NCBI RefSeq assembly: GCF_016808095.1
Contig: NC_068974.1
Span: forward strand, 10,354,001 to 10,418,000
Length of the DNA: 64,000 nt
From: Vigna angularis
Taxonomy: Eukaryota; Streptophyta; Magnoliopsida; Fabales; Fabaceae
Direction: 5' to 3'
Shown here: in pieces, positions 10,276 through 22,499 of the stretch
How positions within the stretch are numbered: the first letter of the stretch is position 1
Layout of the letters: every line of letters begins with the position of its first letter
Position numbers and translations under genes: made by a program
Notes under the pieces: generated by a model
Databases searched by the model: none
The model's input: only the letters and a program-made list of their open reading frames with translations
Told to the model about the DNA's origin: nothing

Positions 10276-12848
10276 ATGAGTAGGAGAACAAAATCTGAAA
10301 ATTTATTGTTTGATTCTGAGATAGAGAGAACAGCCCGTAGGAATAACAGTAGACGTAGGAGAGAAAATAGAAAAAAGAAGCTAGAGAAGCTAGCTTGTCT
10401 TCTATCTTCAACACTTTTTCTTCATTTGATCAAAAGGATAAGGATATGGAGGGAAATAATGAGGACGATCGAGTTAGGCGTACGTTGGAAGATTATGCTT
10501 CTGTGTCTGTACCTTCATCTTTCAATAGTATAGCCCGACCTGTGGTAAATGCTGCTAATATGGAAATGAAACCTGCACTAATTCACCTTGTTCAAAGTAA
10601 TCAGTTTACAGGAATGTCACACGAAAATCCCTATGATCATCTGACAACGTTTACTGAGATTTGTAACACTGTAAAAATTTTACATGTGTTAGATGAAGCA
10701 ATTAGATTGAGTCTATTTCCCTTTTCTTTGGGTGGAAATGCAAAGCTTTGGCTAAATTCTTTTCCTGAAGGGAGTCTGACTGCTTGGGATGACGTAGTGG
10801 CAAAATTTTTGACTAAATATTTCCCCCAATCCAAGATTAATAAAGGTAAACAGGAAATATCATCCTTTCAACAAGACCATGAAGAGTCGTTGAGTCAAAC
10901 ATGGGAGAGGTTCAAGGGGTTGCTGAGAAAAACTCCAATTCATGGATTTGACATTCCCACTCAATTAAACCTTTTCTTAGGAGGTTTAAAATCTCACACA
11001 AAGCTTATGCTAGATGCCTCTGCTGGAGGTAACATTAGGTGGAAGACACCTGATGAGGCACATGAAATAATTGAAAATATGGCATCTAGTGATAACGATG
11101 TCCACAGTGAGAGAGTGCAAACGCAAAAGAAAGGAATGTTTGAATTGCAATCCCAAGATGCCTTGTTAGCCCAAAATAAAATCATGACTCAACAGCTTTA
11201 GTCTTTGATGAAAAAGTTGTCACAACTACCCAAGGAACTACAAACTGTATCACAGGCACAACATCAAACTGTGCAAGGTTGTGAACTGTGTGGTGGAGAT
11301 CACCAAAATGGACAGTGTGCTATTCAGTCCAATGCTAAGGAAGAGGTAAATTACATGGGTAATCAAGGCCGTCCAGGCAATTATGGAAATTATAATCAAG
11401 GATGGAGACCTCATCCTAGCATGGGTCAGGCTAGTTCTAGTAGACCACCACAACAATAGTTTCAACAACAACCTACTCTTTCTGATAGGACATCCAAACT
11501 TGAAGAAACTCTACAACAATTCATGCAAGTATCCATCTCCAATCAAAAGAGCATTGAAGCTTCTATTAGAAACTTGGAGACACAAGTGAGTCAACTTGCA
11601 AAGAAGTTGGATGAGACATCTGAAAAGAAATTTGTGGCTAAGAATGAAGTTCACTCCAGGGAGGAATGTAATGTCATAATAACCAGAAGTGGAAAAGAAG
11701 TGGGGTTTGATTCCAAGGCGAAAAATAAAGAGATTCAAGTACACAAAGAGGAGGATCAAAAGAAGGTGATTGAAGAAGAAGAAAGTAGAAACAGGAAGGA
11801 AGATGGAAAACAAAAAGAGAAAGTGTTGGTGAAGCAACTTCCTTATCCTAAAAATACTTCACAGAAGGATAAGGAAAGACAAATGGATCGGTTCAAGAAG
11901 ATATTTAATCAATTTGAGATTACTTTGCCCTTGACTGAAGTACTGCAACAAATTCCTGCTTATGCAAAATATGTGAAGCAATTCCTCAATAAAAAGAAGA
12001 AGTATTTAGATGAGGAAACAATTGAAGTGCAGGGAAATTGTAGTGCAATTATGCAGAAATCTCTACCTCCAAAAGTCAAAGATCCAGGGAGTTTCACGAT
12101 TCCTTGCACCATTGGAAATCATGATATAGGGAAGGCTCTTGTTGACTTAGGTGCTAGCATTAATTTGATGCCCTTATCTATGCTCAAAAAGATTGGTGAC
12201 CTTGAAGTCAAGTCAACAAGAATGATCTTGCAAATGGCAGATAGGTCCATTAAGCATCCTTACGGTGTAGTGGAAGATGTGGTGATTAAAGTTGATAAAC
12301 TAAAATTCCCTGTTGATTTTGTAGTAATGGAAATGGAGGAAGGTGTAGATATACCTCTCATTCTTGGAAGACCTTTCATGAAGACAGCTAAGGTTGTCAT
12401 TCATGTTGATGATGGAACTGTAAAATTAAAAGACCAAGATGAAGAGGTGATATTTAATGTCTTTGAAGATGTGAAGCAAAATCAAAAGGAAAAGACTAGT
12501 TCCAAAGTAAAAGATGAAGTTTTAGCAATTACTAGTCTTCCAAGGCAAGTTGCCAAGTTGGCCAAGAAGAATCTTAATTGTTTCAATCCAAAAGTGAAGG
12601 AAAGAGATGAAGATAAGGAGAAGCAAAGAGTTCACCAACAAATTGAAGTGAAAAGTGATGAACTCAAACCTGGAATACCTGTGAATCTTAAGAACAGGTT
12701 ATGGGTCATCAAGGACATAAAGGCAAATGGAGTACTCGAAATTGAGGCTCCATATTCAAGAAGAATTAAGTTGGTGACAAGAAAGTTACTCAGAAAATGT
12801 TGGTGTCATGAAAGGAAAAAGAACACTAACATCAAGAATCCAACTTAA
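10276..12848 (+). pseudogene. gag-protease of the Athila-like element, interrupted
   Basis: The product would be a capsid protein plus aspartic protease. It starts at ATG 10276 with a basic N-terminus (MSRRTKSENLLFDSEIERTA), then shifts frame at about 10390; from 10395 to 12848 one frame carries the rest, broken by two in-frame TAG codons at 11199-11201 and 11457-11459. The retrotransposon gag domain lies at about 10560-11090 (AKLWLNSFPEGSLTAWDDVV), a knuckle-like CELCGGDHQNGQC at about 11280, a lysine/glutamate-rich linker at 11640-11840, and the protease at about 12090-12400 with the catalytic motif DLGASINLMP. Translation ends at 12848 and no RT follows. The two stops lie where glutamine is common, so single CAG to TAG changes are the simplest explanation. 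Confidence 0.88.
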
Positions 12849-13014
12849 CCATGAATTTTCTGGGTCAAGCTAGTGACGTTAAAGAAGCGCTTGCTAGGAG
12901 GCACCCTAGCACATGTTTGTATATATGTGTTTGTTGATTCTGTTTCTGTAATTGTTGAGATTGATTGTGGAGAGGAAGTGTTAATGAAGCTTGAGGATTG
13001 ATTTCTGACGTTTT

Positions 13015-13825
13015 AGTCGCACAGCGCACAGCTGAGGTGCGCTATGCGACTAGATGATTTTATGAAGCAGTGATTTATTCGCACAGCGAATTGCATGCGC
13101 TAGGCGGGAGAGACAAAGAAATTGTTCAGAGATTGTGGTTCGCACAGCGCATCACATGCGCTTTGCGACTTAAAACGTAATTTTCTTTCTTTAAAAGAAT
13201 TCGAATAGCGCATAGGATAAGCAAGGCGAATAAAAATCACGTGAGTAAATTGGGAGAAATTGAGCAATTAATTCGCATAGCGCAAAGTTTCCGCTCTGCT
13301 ATTCAAAGTTTGAGGGAGATCTCTGTCAAAATATTCGCAAGGCTAAATTTTGTGCAAAGCGAATTAATTCTAAAGTGCTTGTTAATTTTAATTCGCATAG
13401 CGCACAGCTGAAGTGCGCTATGCGAATTGTCTTGTGCATTAAAATTAAAATTATTCGCATAGCGCATAGTATGTGGTGCGCTGAGCGAATTTTGTGTTAA
13501 AAATTTTTTTAAAAAAAATAAAATAAAATAAATTTGAAGTGCTAATTCGCATAGCGCACAGTATGTGGTGCGATGTGCGAATTTTGTTTAAAAAAAAAAT
13601 TTTAAAAAAAAAAGTTTAAAAAAAAAATAAAAATTAAAAGTACTAATTCGCATAGCGCACAGTCTGTGGTGCGCTAAGCGAATTTTGTTCAAAAAAAAAA
13701 AATTAAAGTACTAGTTCGCATAGCGCACAGTAAGTGGTGCGCTAAGCGAATTTTGTTCTAAAAAAAATTATAATAAAAAAAAATTGTTGTATTCGCTTAG
13801 CGCACAGCTCTGGTGCGCTTAGCGA
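13015..13825 (+). repeat. array of about twelve TTCGCATAGCGCA stem-loops
   Basis: Imperfect inverted repeats at about 13015, 13078, 13138, 13199, 13271, 13333, 13390, 13453, 13544, 13646, 13716 and 13790, each 31-39 bp. The left arm is TTCGCATAGCGCAC or a variant and the right arm its inverse, around a loop of 6-10 nt. The copy at 13390-13428 is almost perfect. The first six are more diverged than the later ones, and the later copies are separated by A-rich runs. The same hairpin occurs in both LTRs of this element and in an unrelated solo LTR at 61954-61995. Confidence 0.92.
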
Positions 13826-14066
13826 TGCTTATGCAGATGACTTCTCTTTTGAGTTTGCAGCAATCCTTCTATGGCCTAAGGGCAAGCCTAAGTCCAGGTG
13901 GGAGAATGCCTATCCAGGAGCACCAGAGCCAGAGTTAGATGAGCAGGAGGAGATGATGGCAGGCGATGGTGATGAGGAGGAAGAGGAGCCAAATCCCAAA
14001 TGGACACAACAGAGTTATCATTCACAGGAGAGCCAGTGGAGATCAGGAGCTGATGGGTCATGGTAG
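13821..14066 (+). pseudogene. short acidic coding remnant, 3' of the stem-loop array
   Basis: An open frame of 82 codons ending at TAG 14064-14066 follows directly from the last stem-loop. It contains FAAILLWPKGKPKSRWENAY, an acidic run (DGDEEEEEP) and a Gln/Ser-rich tail ending GADGSW. It has no own start and looks like the C-terminus of a longer protein, possibly the extra ORF found after pol in Athila-type elements; this identity is a guess. Everything upstream of it has been replaced by stem-loop sequence. Confidence 0.45.
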
Positions 14067-15138
14067 AGCGAGTCCTGTTGTTATGTTGATTGTCAATTTT
14101 TATTTCAGTTTAGTTGTTCGTATGTGGAACTTTGTTTAGTTCAGTTATGTTTGTGGTTGTAAAGACAATTGTGTTTTGATTTAATGATTTGGCATTGTCT
14201 GATTAAGTTATGTGATTCTTAAGGATGATGACATGTATGTTTGTGGTGGTTGTGCTTCAAAAGTTTTACTGTGTGTATGAATATGATCAGATCTGTGAGT
14301 GTTGAGAGCATATATTGATTGAGAGATATTGAGTTGTCTAGATACGGAATTGGCTTTTGCATGATTTTGAATCTACGTATATACACACACTTTTTGGTTA
14401 AGGATGACAAAGGCCTTGTTTATTATTGACTATATAGCTACTTGGCCAGATAGCCAACCTTTAGACAGTGTGATACATTTGTGAACCCTTTTGAGCCTTG
14501 AAAATTTTTTCCTTCCACCCTGAGCCTATTAGATGATATCCAACCTTACACCTTAGAAGAGAACATGAATTATGCTTTAAAAGATGTTAAGGTTGAATTC
14601 AAGTTTGTGGGAAGAAAAGATGATAAAAAAAAATTAAATACATAAAAGCTCAAAATGAAAAAGAAGGTTGAGCTATGAAAGAAAATGGTATGTGATGAAT
14701 GATATATTTTGGGATTTGAGTATTGGATTGGGAATTGAAGTTGTTCTCTTCTTAATAGGTGTCTTTGAATCCAAGAAAAACCATGATTCTTTTTCTAGCA
14801 AAGCCAAGCCTTACCCTGAAAAGACCTTTGGATTTAACCAATAGTGTGTGAATCAAATGAAATGCAAAAGCTGATGAAGTTCTATGTCAATTCTACTGTC
14901 ATGTGAGGACAAACACTTGAGTGTAAGTAATGATAAATGTTGATCTGATCTTTCATATTCTAAGCACAGGTGATTTTGTAAGTGATGCTCCATGTCATGC
15001 TTGTTGAAATCTTTAGGAATGCATGTGATTTTTTTCTGATATGCAAAGTCATTCTATCAAAATATCAAATGTCTGTGTGTCGTTTATTTTCTTTTTGTGA
15101 TTTCCTGAGGGCATGAAATAGTTCAAGTTTGGGGGAGT
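14067..15138 (+). other. 3' untranslated region and polypurine tract of the Athila-like element
   Basis: No coding frame is seen. The phrase CTACTTGGCCAGATAGCC and CTTTTGAGCCTTGAAAA (14440-14510) is paralleled at 17030-17110, which shows that the fragment there comes from a related element. The polypurine tract AAGTTTGGGGGAG (15125-15137) immediately precedes the 3' LTR. Confidence 0.75.
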
Positions 15139-16242
15139 TGATAAGTGTGAAAAAGAGTTGTTTTTACACTTATAAATGATCTCAATCTTCTAATTATTCA
15201 TGTTATTACTCAGTGAAATGTTGTTATAGGAAGTAGATTGTTTTGTAAATTATTGTACAGGAAAGGATGTATAGTTGGGAGCTGTCAGCCAAGTTTCGCA
15301 TAGCGCAAGCCAAAACTCGCAATGCCAGGAAACGGAAATTCGCATAGCGCACCATTACTTGTGCGCTGTGCGAATAACATCAGTTGAGAGGCAGCAGTTA
15401 CACGAAATTCGCATAGCGCACACACACCTGTGCGCTGTGCGAATTAATGAAGTTATTGGTTTTAAAAGACGTGACAGAAAGGCAGAAACCATCTTCTGAC
15501 ACACGAAAATAGCCAGAAAAATACTGGAGAATTCAGGAGACGATCAGGAGACCTTTCAAGACATCAAGACTTCACTTTCTGCAAGGAATTGCTGTAAAGA
15601 GTACGTTTGAGATATCTAGGATAGGCTAAATTTTCTGTTCATTGGAATTGGTTGTATGACGAAACGTTAATGTAAATTTCCTGTGCAATATATGTTTCTG
15701 TTCTTGTTCTTTTCTTGACTTGCTTTTGATTATACGGAAGTATTAATCTCTTTAAAAGTTCTTTTGTACTGGGAAGTATTTTTTGAACCAGAAACGTAAG
15801 AAAAGAAACTAAAAGTAACTACGCTAGGAATAGTTATGTGCTTCTGGTCATTCTTAACATCTGAACTTAATGCAAAATTATCTGATGAATTAATTAAGGA
15901 ATTAATAATTCAATGGATAATTTTAGAACTTGTTTTAAGGAATTAAATCAAGATACTCTCATGTGAATGCTTGAACAGAGAATATATGTTGTTCAGAATC
16001 TTACTGTAATGTTAGTCAAAGACCAATTCCAGTGATCTTTTATTGCATTTTTAAATCTTAATTGTTTACGTTGTAAATTTCATGTTTAAATCCAAGTTGA
16101 AATCACAAATATCATCAGTAATTGATCTTGATAAATAATTTTCATTGAAATACGTAACTCAAATTCCCTTGGGAGAACGATACATTTTTACTTATCACTG
16201 TATTACTTGTAACGATTTGGTATACTTGCCAAAAAGTTATCA
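15139..16242 (+). repeat. 3' LTR of the Athila-like element
   Basis: 1104 bp, the same length as the 5' LTR, with two visible substitutions. Ends GTTATCA before the ATCCA duplication. Confidence 0.97.
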
Positions 16243-16316
16243 ATCCACAGAAAATATCTTATCAACAAACTATTCAGAGTTCAAGCCTAATCATTAGTAA
16301 AAAACAACTTTTTAAC

Positions 16317-18273
16317 GTGTAAGACCCATGAAAAATATTTACCTTAATAGTAACAATTTTATAACTAGATATCTTTGAGAATGAAAAATATAATAAGTTT
16401 ATGTAAAAAATAAAATGTGGAAAGCTAAATAAGAAATTTTGGTAGCTTAATTGGTAGAAAATTTTGGTGATTTCAAGAACATGGGTTCAAACTCTCTTCT
16501 ACCTTTTTCTAAAAAAAAAAAATTAAAATATTGATAGTGGATAAAGAACTCAGATTTTAAGGCATTATTGAGGAATCCAATATGTCAAGTGGTGGTTAAA
16601 ATATTAATATAATAAAATAATATTAAAAAAATTGGTGAATAGTAAAATTTTTGGACTATAAATAGCCATGAGAGGGGAGGCTGTTCTGCACAAAGAGAGA
16701 AAGAATCAAGTGAGAAAGCTTGAGAAATAGAGAAGAAAGAGTTAGGAAGAAATTTTTAGTTGTAAGAAGAGTAGAGGTTCTAGAGGGTTTTCGGGGAAAC
16801 AAATTCTTATGGCTTGAAATCTTTGGTTTTCTTTGCATGGAAAGATGATTATGATATTTGAGAGGTTCATTGATTGTGACAGAAAATACCCTATGCGAGA
16901 TTTGAGCCACTTTATTTCTTTTTTTTGTGTGATATGTCTCTTGATTGCTTGCACATATGCCTTGGCTTGACTCTTGTTGTTAACTCTTGATTGATATGCA
17001 TGTTTAGACGTGATAAAGGCATTTTTATTCTTGAGCCTCTCTAGCCAAATAAGCTTACCTTGTTCTGATTCTTTGAAAACCCTTTTTGAGCCTATACTTT
17101 CCTCATTTCTTTGTTTTGAAGCTCATACACTATCCTTAAGTGAAAAACCATGATTACCTTAACCTTAGGGAATTTTGGAGCTTTGGAAGTGTTTTGGGAA
17201 CAAGTGTGGCCTCCTTAGGGATTCTTATGAGTTGGCTAGTTGGTTCTTCTTCTTGTTTTGTTTTTGTAAATATATGTGTATCTTGTCTTTTACAGTTTTG
17301 TTTTGAAAAGAGAGAAAAGAAAAGAGAAAAAAATAAAAAATAAAAATAGAAAAAAAATGAATGAAAAAAAATGTGAATAATGGAGTCAAGAAGAGGATTG
17401 AATTAGAGGTCTGGGTGTGATTTTACTGTGTTTACACTTGTTCCCCATTGCTCCTCTATTTCTTTTGGTTTGTAACTTGTCATCCATATTTTATCCTCCC
17501 TTATCCTTGGCCCCATTACAACCATGAAAAGACCTTTTGATCTGAACATGCATATGTTTTGAGTGTTGATATTAGAGGCTTGCCAAGTTTGTTGTTGTTT
17601 GCTTTCTTGAGTGCATTGTGTTGAAATTCTTTACCTTATACACTTAAGAGAAACACTGATAGTGCATCTGTGAGGTTTTCTTACTTTTGACTCACCTCTT
17701 GAGCTGATTGATTATTTTACCGTGTTTGAAATGCTTGGATGATTTCATGAGTATCCGCTTTCCTTGATTCTGTGTTGGATATTATCTACTACTTTTCTCT
17801 GTCCAAATTCCTTGAGGACTGTGTAATTTTGTTTGTTTCCTTGTTAGTTTTTGTTTTCTGTACGTTGAGGGCGCCTAGGCGTGAATCGCTGCTCGAAGGT
17901 TGGCATTCAGCGTCCCTGAAAGCGCACCCAGGCATGGGTGCGAGAATTCTAGCGTTGAGGGCCCTAGAAAAGGGAGCCCAAGCATGGTTGTGAAACATCC
18001 AACGCTGAGGGCCCAGAAAAGGGTGCCTAAGCGTCCTACGACCTTCAACAACCTTCTCTTTTGGTGCTCTTTCTATCCTTTTTGTGTTCCAACTTCTTGA
18101 GGTTTTAACTCCTCTTCCAATTCATCCCAATTTTCTACAAAACCAAGGGAATTTAGTGATAAAATCCTCAAGTATAAGCTCAACTCTTTTATTCATCAAA
18201 ATAAGTGGAAAGGAATAGAACTAGCAAGTTTCTAAGTCAACAAGGATTGATTTAGTATAAAAATTGCATATCA
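16317..18273 (+). mobile_element. composite gypsy retroelement fragments
   Basis: TGTAAGACCCATGAAAAA at 16317 looks like the start of a gypsy LTR, and TATAAATAG at 16657-16665 followed by a purine-rich leader would be its promoter. From about 16960 the text instead resembles the 3' untranslated region of an Athila-like element (GAGCCTCTCTAGCC at 17033, then AAAACCATGATTACC). 17860-18040 is GC-rich and holds a near repeat of GCTGAGGGCCCAGAAAAGG. 18010-18273 matches 23800-24061 at roughly 75-80 percent by eye and both end in ATCA, probably an LTR end. No intact gene is present; ORFs at 17140 and 17772 are not convincing. Confidence 0.5.
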
Positions 18274-18518
18274 GATCAGCCTTAGATACATGGTCAAATG
18301 ATGGAGTAAGGATAGAGATACGATCATGTGTTAGTACTCCAAGGTAAGACCTAAAAACATCTACATTTGGTCCAGATGCTACTTTAGTGACCACGTCAAA
18401 TGACAGGTGTCCTCTCACCTGTATTTCTTCTAAGTATAAGTTGTCTTAATCTCGTCGCTCCTTTGGTGGGTCTAGATGGAACGACTTCATACCCTAATGA
18501 ATGTGGTTCCTCAGCCAT
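18274..18518 (-). pseudogene. second CACTA protein, N-terminal remnant
   Basis: On the minus strand, from ATG 18518, the frame reads MAEEPHSLGYEVVPSRPTKG then ATRLRQLILRRNTGERTPV; after a 2-nt deletion near 18406 it continues FDVVTKVASGPNVDVFRSYL and GVLTHDRISILTPSFDHVSK. Plant CACTA second proteins share this order (basic patch with RRN.G.R.PV, then GPN...F.SY.G.L.R..VPI). The gene is cut at 18273/18274, where retroelement sequence begins, so it was broken by that insertion or a later rearrangement. It lies just downstream of the transposase remnant, as in other CACTA elements. Confidence 0.65.
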
Positions 18519-18640
18519 ATATTTGTCACAATAAATAAGATAAAAGATTAATAAAAGACTTATAAAATAACATATATTGTCTAACAAAAGCCATACATTT
18601 TTACACAAATATGAAATTCATACATAATCATATGGATTGG

Positions 18641-21595
18641 TCATATGTATATTCCCTCATTGTGATCTTCCCGAATTGCATGTACAACATCAACTAGAGG
18701 GTCATCATCCAAATTTATTGTTGTTTTAAATGGATGGTTGTCAACAATATGAAGATTACTTATATTTGTCTTCTTTATCTTCAATTTGTCTTTTTCCGTT
18801 AAGAGTGACATACCAATGGTCAGATGTAGGATCTTTGACATAAAAAACCTGACTTGCTTGATATGCCATGATAAAGGGTTCGCCTCCATAACCAACCTTT
18901 CGAAAATCAACTAGTGTTATACCAAGTTCATCTATTTTGACACCTCTCTTATTGTCAATCCACTTACATTTGAAGAGTGCAACAAAAAACTTACTGTAAT
19001 CAACCTCCCATATCTCTTCTATTTTACCATAATATCTCATTGATCCAATTACAGGATTTTGATCTTTAGATGTGGAAAATTGTAGGGACTCAGCTTCTAG
19101 ACTGACACCACTATTTTGTATCGTGCTTTTATCATCCAAAGTCTTTGTATAGAATGTGAAATTATTAATTTCATAGCCTTTACAACTTACAACATCAAAA
19201 TTTAAACCATTTTCTAGCCACAACAAAGTCTCAAAAGACCCTGATTCTTTCAAAACTTCAGATTTGAACCAGGACAAGAATGTTCTGTTACGCTCCATCA
19301 ACTGTCATTTCTCTTATTGTCTTGGATACTTGTCCTTTACAACGACTTTGTATGCTTGGAAAAATGGGATCACCTCATATGTGTTGTTTAATATGTACAG
19401 ATGTGCTTGCATCAACTCTTCACAACTTTTCGTCATCACATTCATACCTCATGCTTTTACTTCTAGAACATCGATTCAACCATGATGTCCGAGGAATTCC
19501 TATCGGATTTGCTTTAGCCATATAATCACAGCAAAACTCGATACTTTCTTCAGCAATATACCTTTCAGTCATTGAACCTTCTAGACGATATTGAATTTTG
19601 ACGTACCCTTTCAAAATCTTCATATAACGCTCAATATGATACACCCATCTTAAGTATAGTAGTCCATACAACTTGATTTCTCTGACCAAATGAACAATTA
19701 AATACACCATGATGTCAAAAAAGGATGGAGGGAAAAAAATTTCTAGCTGACACAAGATGATAATAATGTCGCCTTGAAGTTCATCTAACTTTGTAGGATC
19801 GATGACTTTACTACAAATTAACGAGAAAAATGAGCACAATCGAGTTATGGTCCGCCTAAATTTTTTGGGCAAAATTCCACGAATTGCCACTGGTAACAAT
19901 TGTTCCATTAAGACGTGACAATCGTGAGACTTTAGTCCAACAAGCGTTAAGTCTTGCATTGACACTAAGATCTTGGTATTTGAAGAGTATCCTTGTGGTG
20001 CCTTGATACTCTTTAAACAAAGGCAAAAACTTATCTTCTATTGTCTGGACATTGTGTAACATACAGGGGACAAATCAGTATGTTTATCAATCTCTTTTGC
20101 TACCAACTCTTCTCGGATCTTCATGTCAACCAAATTCAAACGAGCATTCACTCCATCTTTTGTTTTTGCTTGAATGTTGAGTAGTGTACCAATCAATCTA
20201 TCACACACATTCTTCTCTACATGCATTACATCTATGCAATGTCTAACATATAACTTTCACCAATATGGAAGATCAAACAATATTGATTTCTTCTTCCAAG
20301 GGATCGTTACAAATGACTTCTTGGATGTTTTCCCAAATACATGATGCACTTTATTAACTTTTAACGGACTTCAAGGCTAGTAAGTGGAATTGGTGCATCA
20401 TCTTTCTCTTGTTGTCCATTGAATGTCTTTTTAACCTTCGATATGGATGATTAGGTTGTAAAAATCTTCGATGACACATATACATTGTCTTCCTTCCCTG
20501 TTTTAATTGTTGAGCTGTAGTGTTTTCTACACATATAGGACATGCTTTATGACCCTTCACACTGTACCCCAACAAATTACCGTAAGCTGGGAAGTCATTA
20601 ATGGTGCAAAATAACATGACATTCATCATGAAAGTTTCAGAAGAAAAGGCATCAAATATTTCACTCCCACCAACCCACAACAACTTCAAGTCTTCAACTA
20701 GGAGCCTAAGATAAACATCTATGTCAACATTCATACCATCATGTACTTTCTTTTCATTCCATCAATAGTTAAACCAAATGGGTTCATTCCATCAATAGTT
20801 AAACCAAACCTAAGATTTCTACATTCTTGACCAAATTGGGGGAATTCTTGATCAATATTTTTCCATTCCTTTGAATCAGATGGATGTCGAAGCAGTCCAT
20901 CAGTGGTTCTCTCATCTACATGCAATCTTAGGTTTTTAGCGTCTTTCGGATTCGCGAACAAACGCTTAAGTTTGGCCATGAGTAGAAGGTATCAAACTAC
21001 TTTCAAAGAAGAACCACTTTTTTCTGTGTAACCACTATCTTCACTGTTGTTTTTAGACTTGTATCATGTTAACCCACATTTTGGACACTTTGTCAAAACT
21101 TCATACTCATTCCTATATAATATGCAATCATTCAGACATGCATGTATCCATTTACATACTACACCCATCGGACAAAGCATTTTTTTTGCATCACAATTAC
21201 GAGTAGGTAATGTATTTCCATGTGGCAGCATTTCATTCAATAGCGACAACAATTCCGTAAAACTCTTATCAGTCCATCCATTGGTCGCCTTTAAATTCAT
21301 GAGTTTTAACACCGTTGACAACCATGTGAATTTAGTTGAACCCACATATAAAGGAGTCTCTGCATCAATGGACATCGTTTCATATACATGCGCTTGGGAA
21401 AGCTTCTACGCCAACATCGCGAATCATGTCGTCTAAGTTGTCTTCTTCTGGTTGATCTTCTATGGTGGAATCGAATACATTTTAAGTTGGAGAGACAGTT
21501 GCAAAGTCTATTAATTCGTCGTGCCATATCCATGTTATATAATGTTGTACGAAACCATCATAGATAAGATGTTCCCAAATATTGGTTGCGTTCAT
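18641..21595 (-). pseudogene. CACTA transposase (TNP2-type), degenerate
   Basis: Minus-strand coding remnants appear in the order expected of a plant TNP2 transposase, the enzyme that excises and inserts CACTA elements. From the right: the N-terminal part from ATG 21595 with a zinc-binding-like end (YRNEYEVLTKCPKCGLT near 21070); a segment with AKLKRLFANPKDAKNLRLHV and FGLTIDGMNPF (20750-20980, the last phrase duplicated in place); the Tnp2 core with NDFPAYGNLLGYSVKGHKAC (about 20530-20640); a DUF4218-like part (19420-19965, MEQLLPVAIRGILPKKFRRT); and a DUF4216-like end (18756-19100, KCKWIDNKRGVKIDELG). Stops and frame changes separate these pieces, so it is dead. Domain names are from recognition, not search. 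Confidence 0.85.
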
Positions 21596-22236
21596 TTTCC
21601 TCCCATTCTAACAGTTGACATAGGGACATCTAAACTTGACTTCATCATCACTTGTACTCGCATTACGTTGCGCGAACTGTATGAATTAATCCAATGTTGA
21701 TCCGTACGCATATTTATTGAAATTGTTTACACAATTTCAATAATCTTGAATGATCACTTTGATCATTTTTGTATTCAAGGTCTGACCTTATCCCATTCAA
21801 GAAGATTCACTTTTTTTAGTTTATTAAACATATATATTTTAAACAATATATCTAAAATTTCACAAAAACTTTTCAACATTTCGCATTGCTCTTCAAGTTA
21901 CACGAAATGAAAGCGATTATAAATCACAATCAAATAAGCACCCGAAGATCAATACAAAACACAACTGCAAATTTTCATGAAATTTAAGACATGTATATTA
22001 AAATATATATGTATTAATAAACTATGAAAAAGTTATTACTCTTCTTAAACTATCCAACCGGATAATTCAAGATTAATTACTTGTAAATTATTATTACCAT
22101 GTCCTCCCTATTCATTTGTAAAAAGTATCTTTGTTCAAAAAAATTTGTATTGAATCTCAAAGGGGAAACTAAGGCTAATTCACAAACAATAATATATATT
22201 CAAGCAAACAAATAATTACATATGGAACATCATTCT
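21596..22236. other. AT-rich 5' region of the CACTA remnant
   Basis: No gene is seen. It is presumably the 5' untranslated and intronic part of the minus-strand transposase gene. Confidence 0.4.
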
Positions 22237-22485
22237 AATCATCAAATGGCAATAAAACTGCTAGTCCTATAACTAATATATTAATCTCACAACAATAATT
22301 ATCAAACACATATTCATATTAATCACCAAATAATAATAAAATTCATAATCATATCACCAATATATCAATCTCACAACAATAATTATCAAATTAATATTCA
22401 TCTTAATCACCAAATAACAATAAAATTGATAATTCAATCACCAATATATCAATATCAAAATAATTATCAAACACATATTATCAAA
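22237..22485 (+). repeat. 84-bp tandem repeat x 3
   Basis: Units start at 22237, 22321 and 22405, each with AATCACCAAATAA-type beginnings and the shared phrase ATCTCACAACAATAATTATC. The third is slightly shortened. Confidence 0.85.
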
Positions 22486-22499
22486 CACAAAAAAAAACT

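Larger units (their letters stand above)
8976..16247 (+). mobile_element. Athila-like Ty3/gypsy LTR retrotransposon, gag-protease only
   Basis: A complete insertion of 7262 bp (8981-16242) flanked by a perfect 5-bp duplication ATCCA (8976-8980, 16243-16247). Both LTRs are 1104 bp and differ at only two positions by eye (near 9067/15225 and 9781/15939). A primer binding site (10091-10108) and a polypurine tract (15125-15137) are present. The interior codes for gag and aspartic protease but has no reverse transcriptase, RNase H or integrase, so it cannot copy itself. The 2.3 kb between the protease and the 3' LTR hold a stem-loop array and a short coding remnant. With published plant LTR substitution rates near 1.3e-8 per site per year, two differences suggest insertion within about the last 0.1 million years (rough inference). 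Confidence 0.93.

Noticed and set aside
13015..13825. Stem-loop array resembling integron attC sites
   Set aside because: No integrase or gene cassettes; it lies inside a plant retrotransposon in a nuclear AT-rich context.
16657..16665. TATAAATAG followed by the ORF at 17140-17343 as a separate gene
   Set aside because: The TATA box fits an LTR promoter, and the ORF downstream is low-complexity with a Lys/Glu end translated from purine-rich sequence.
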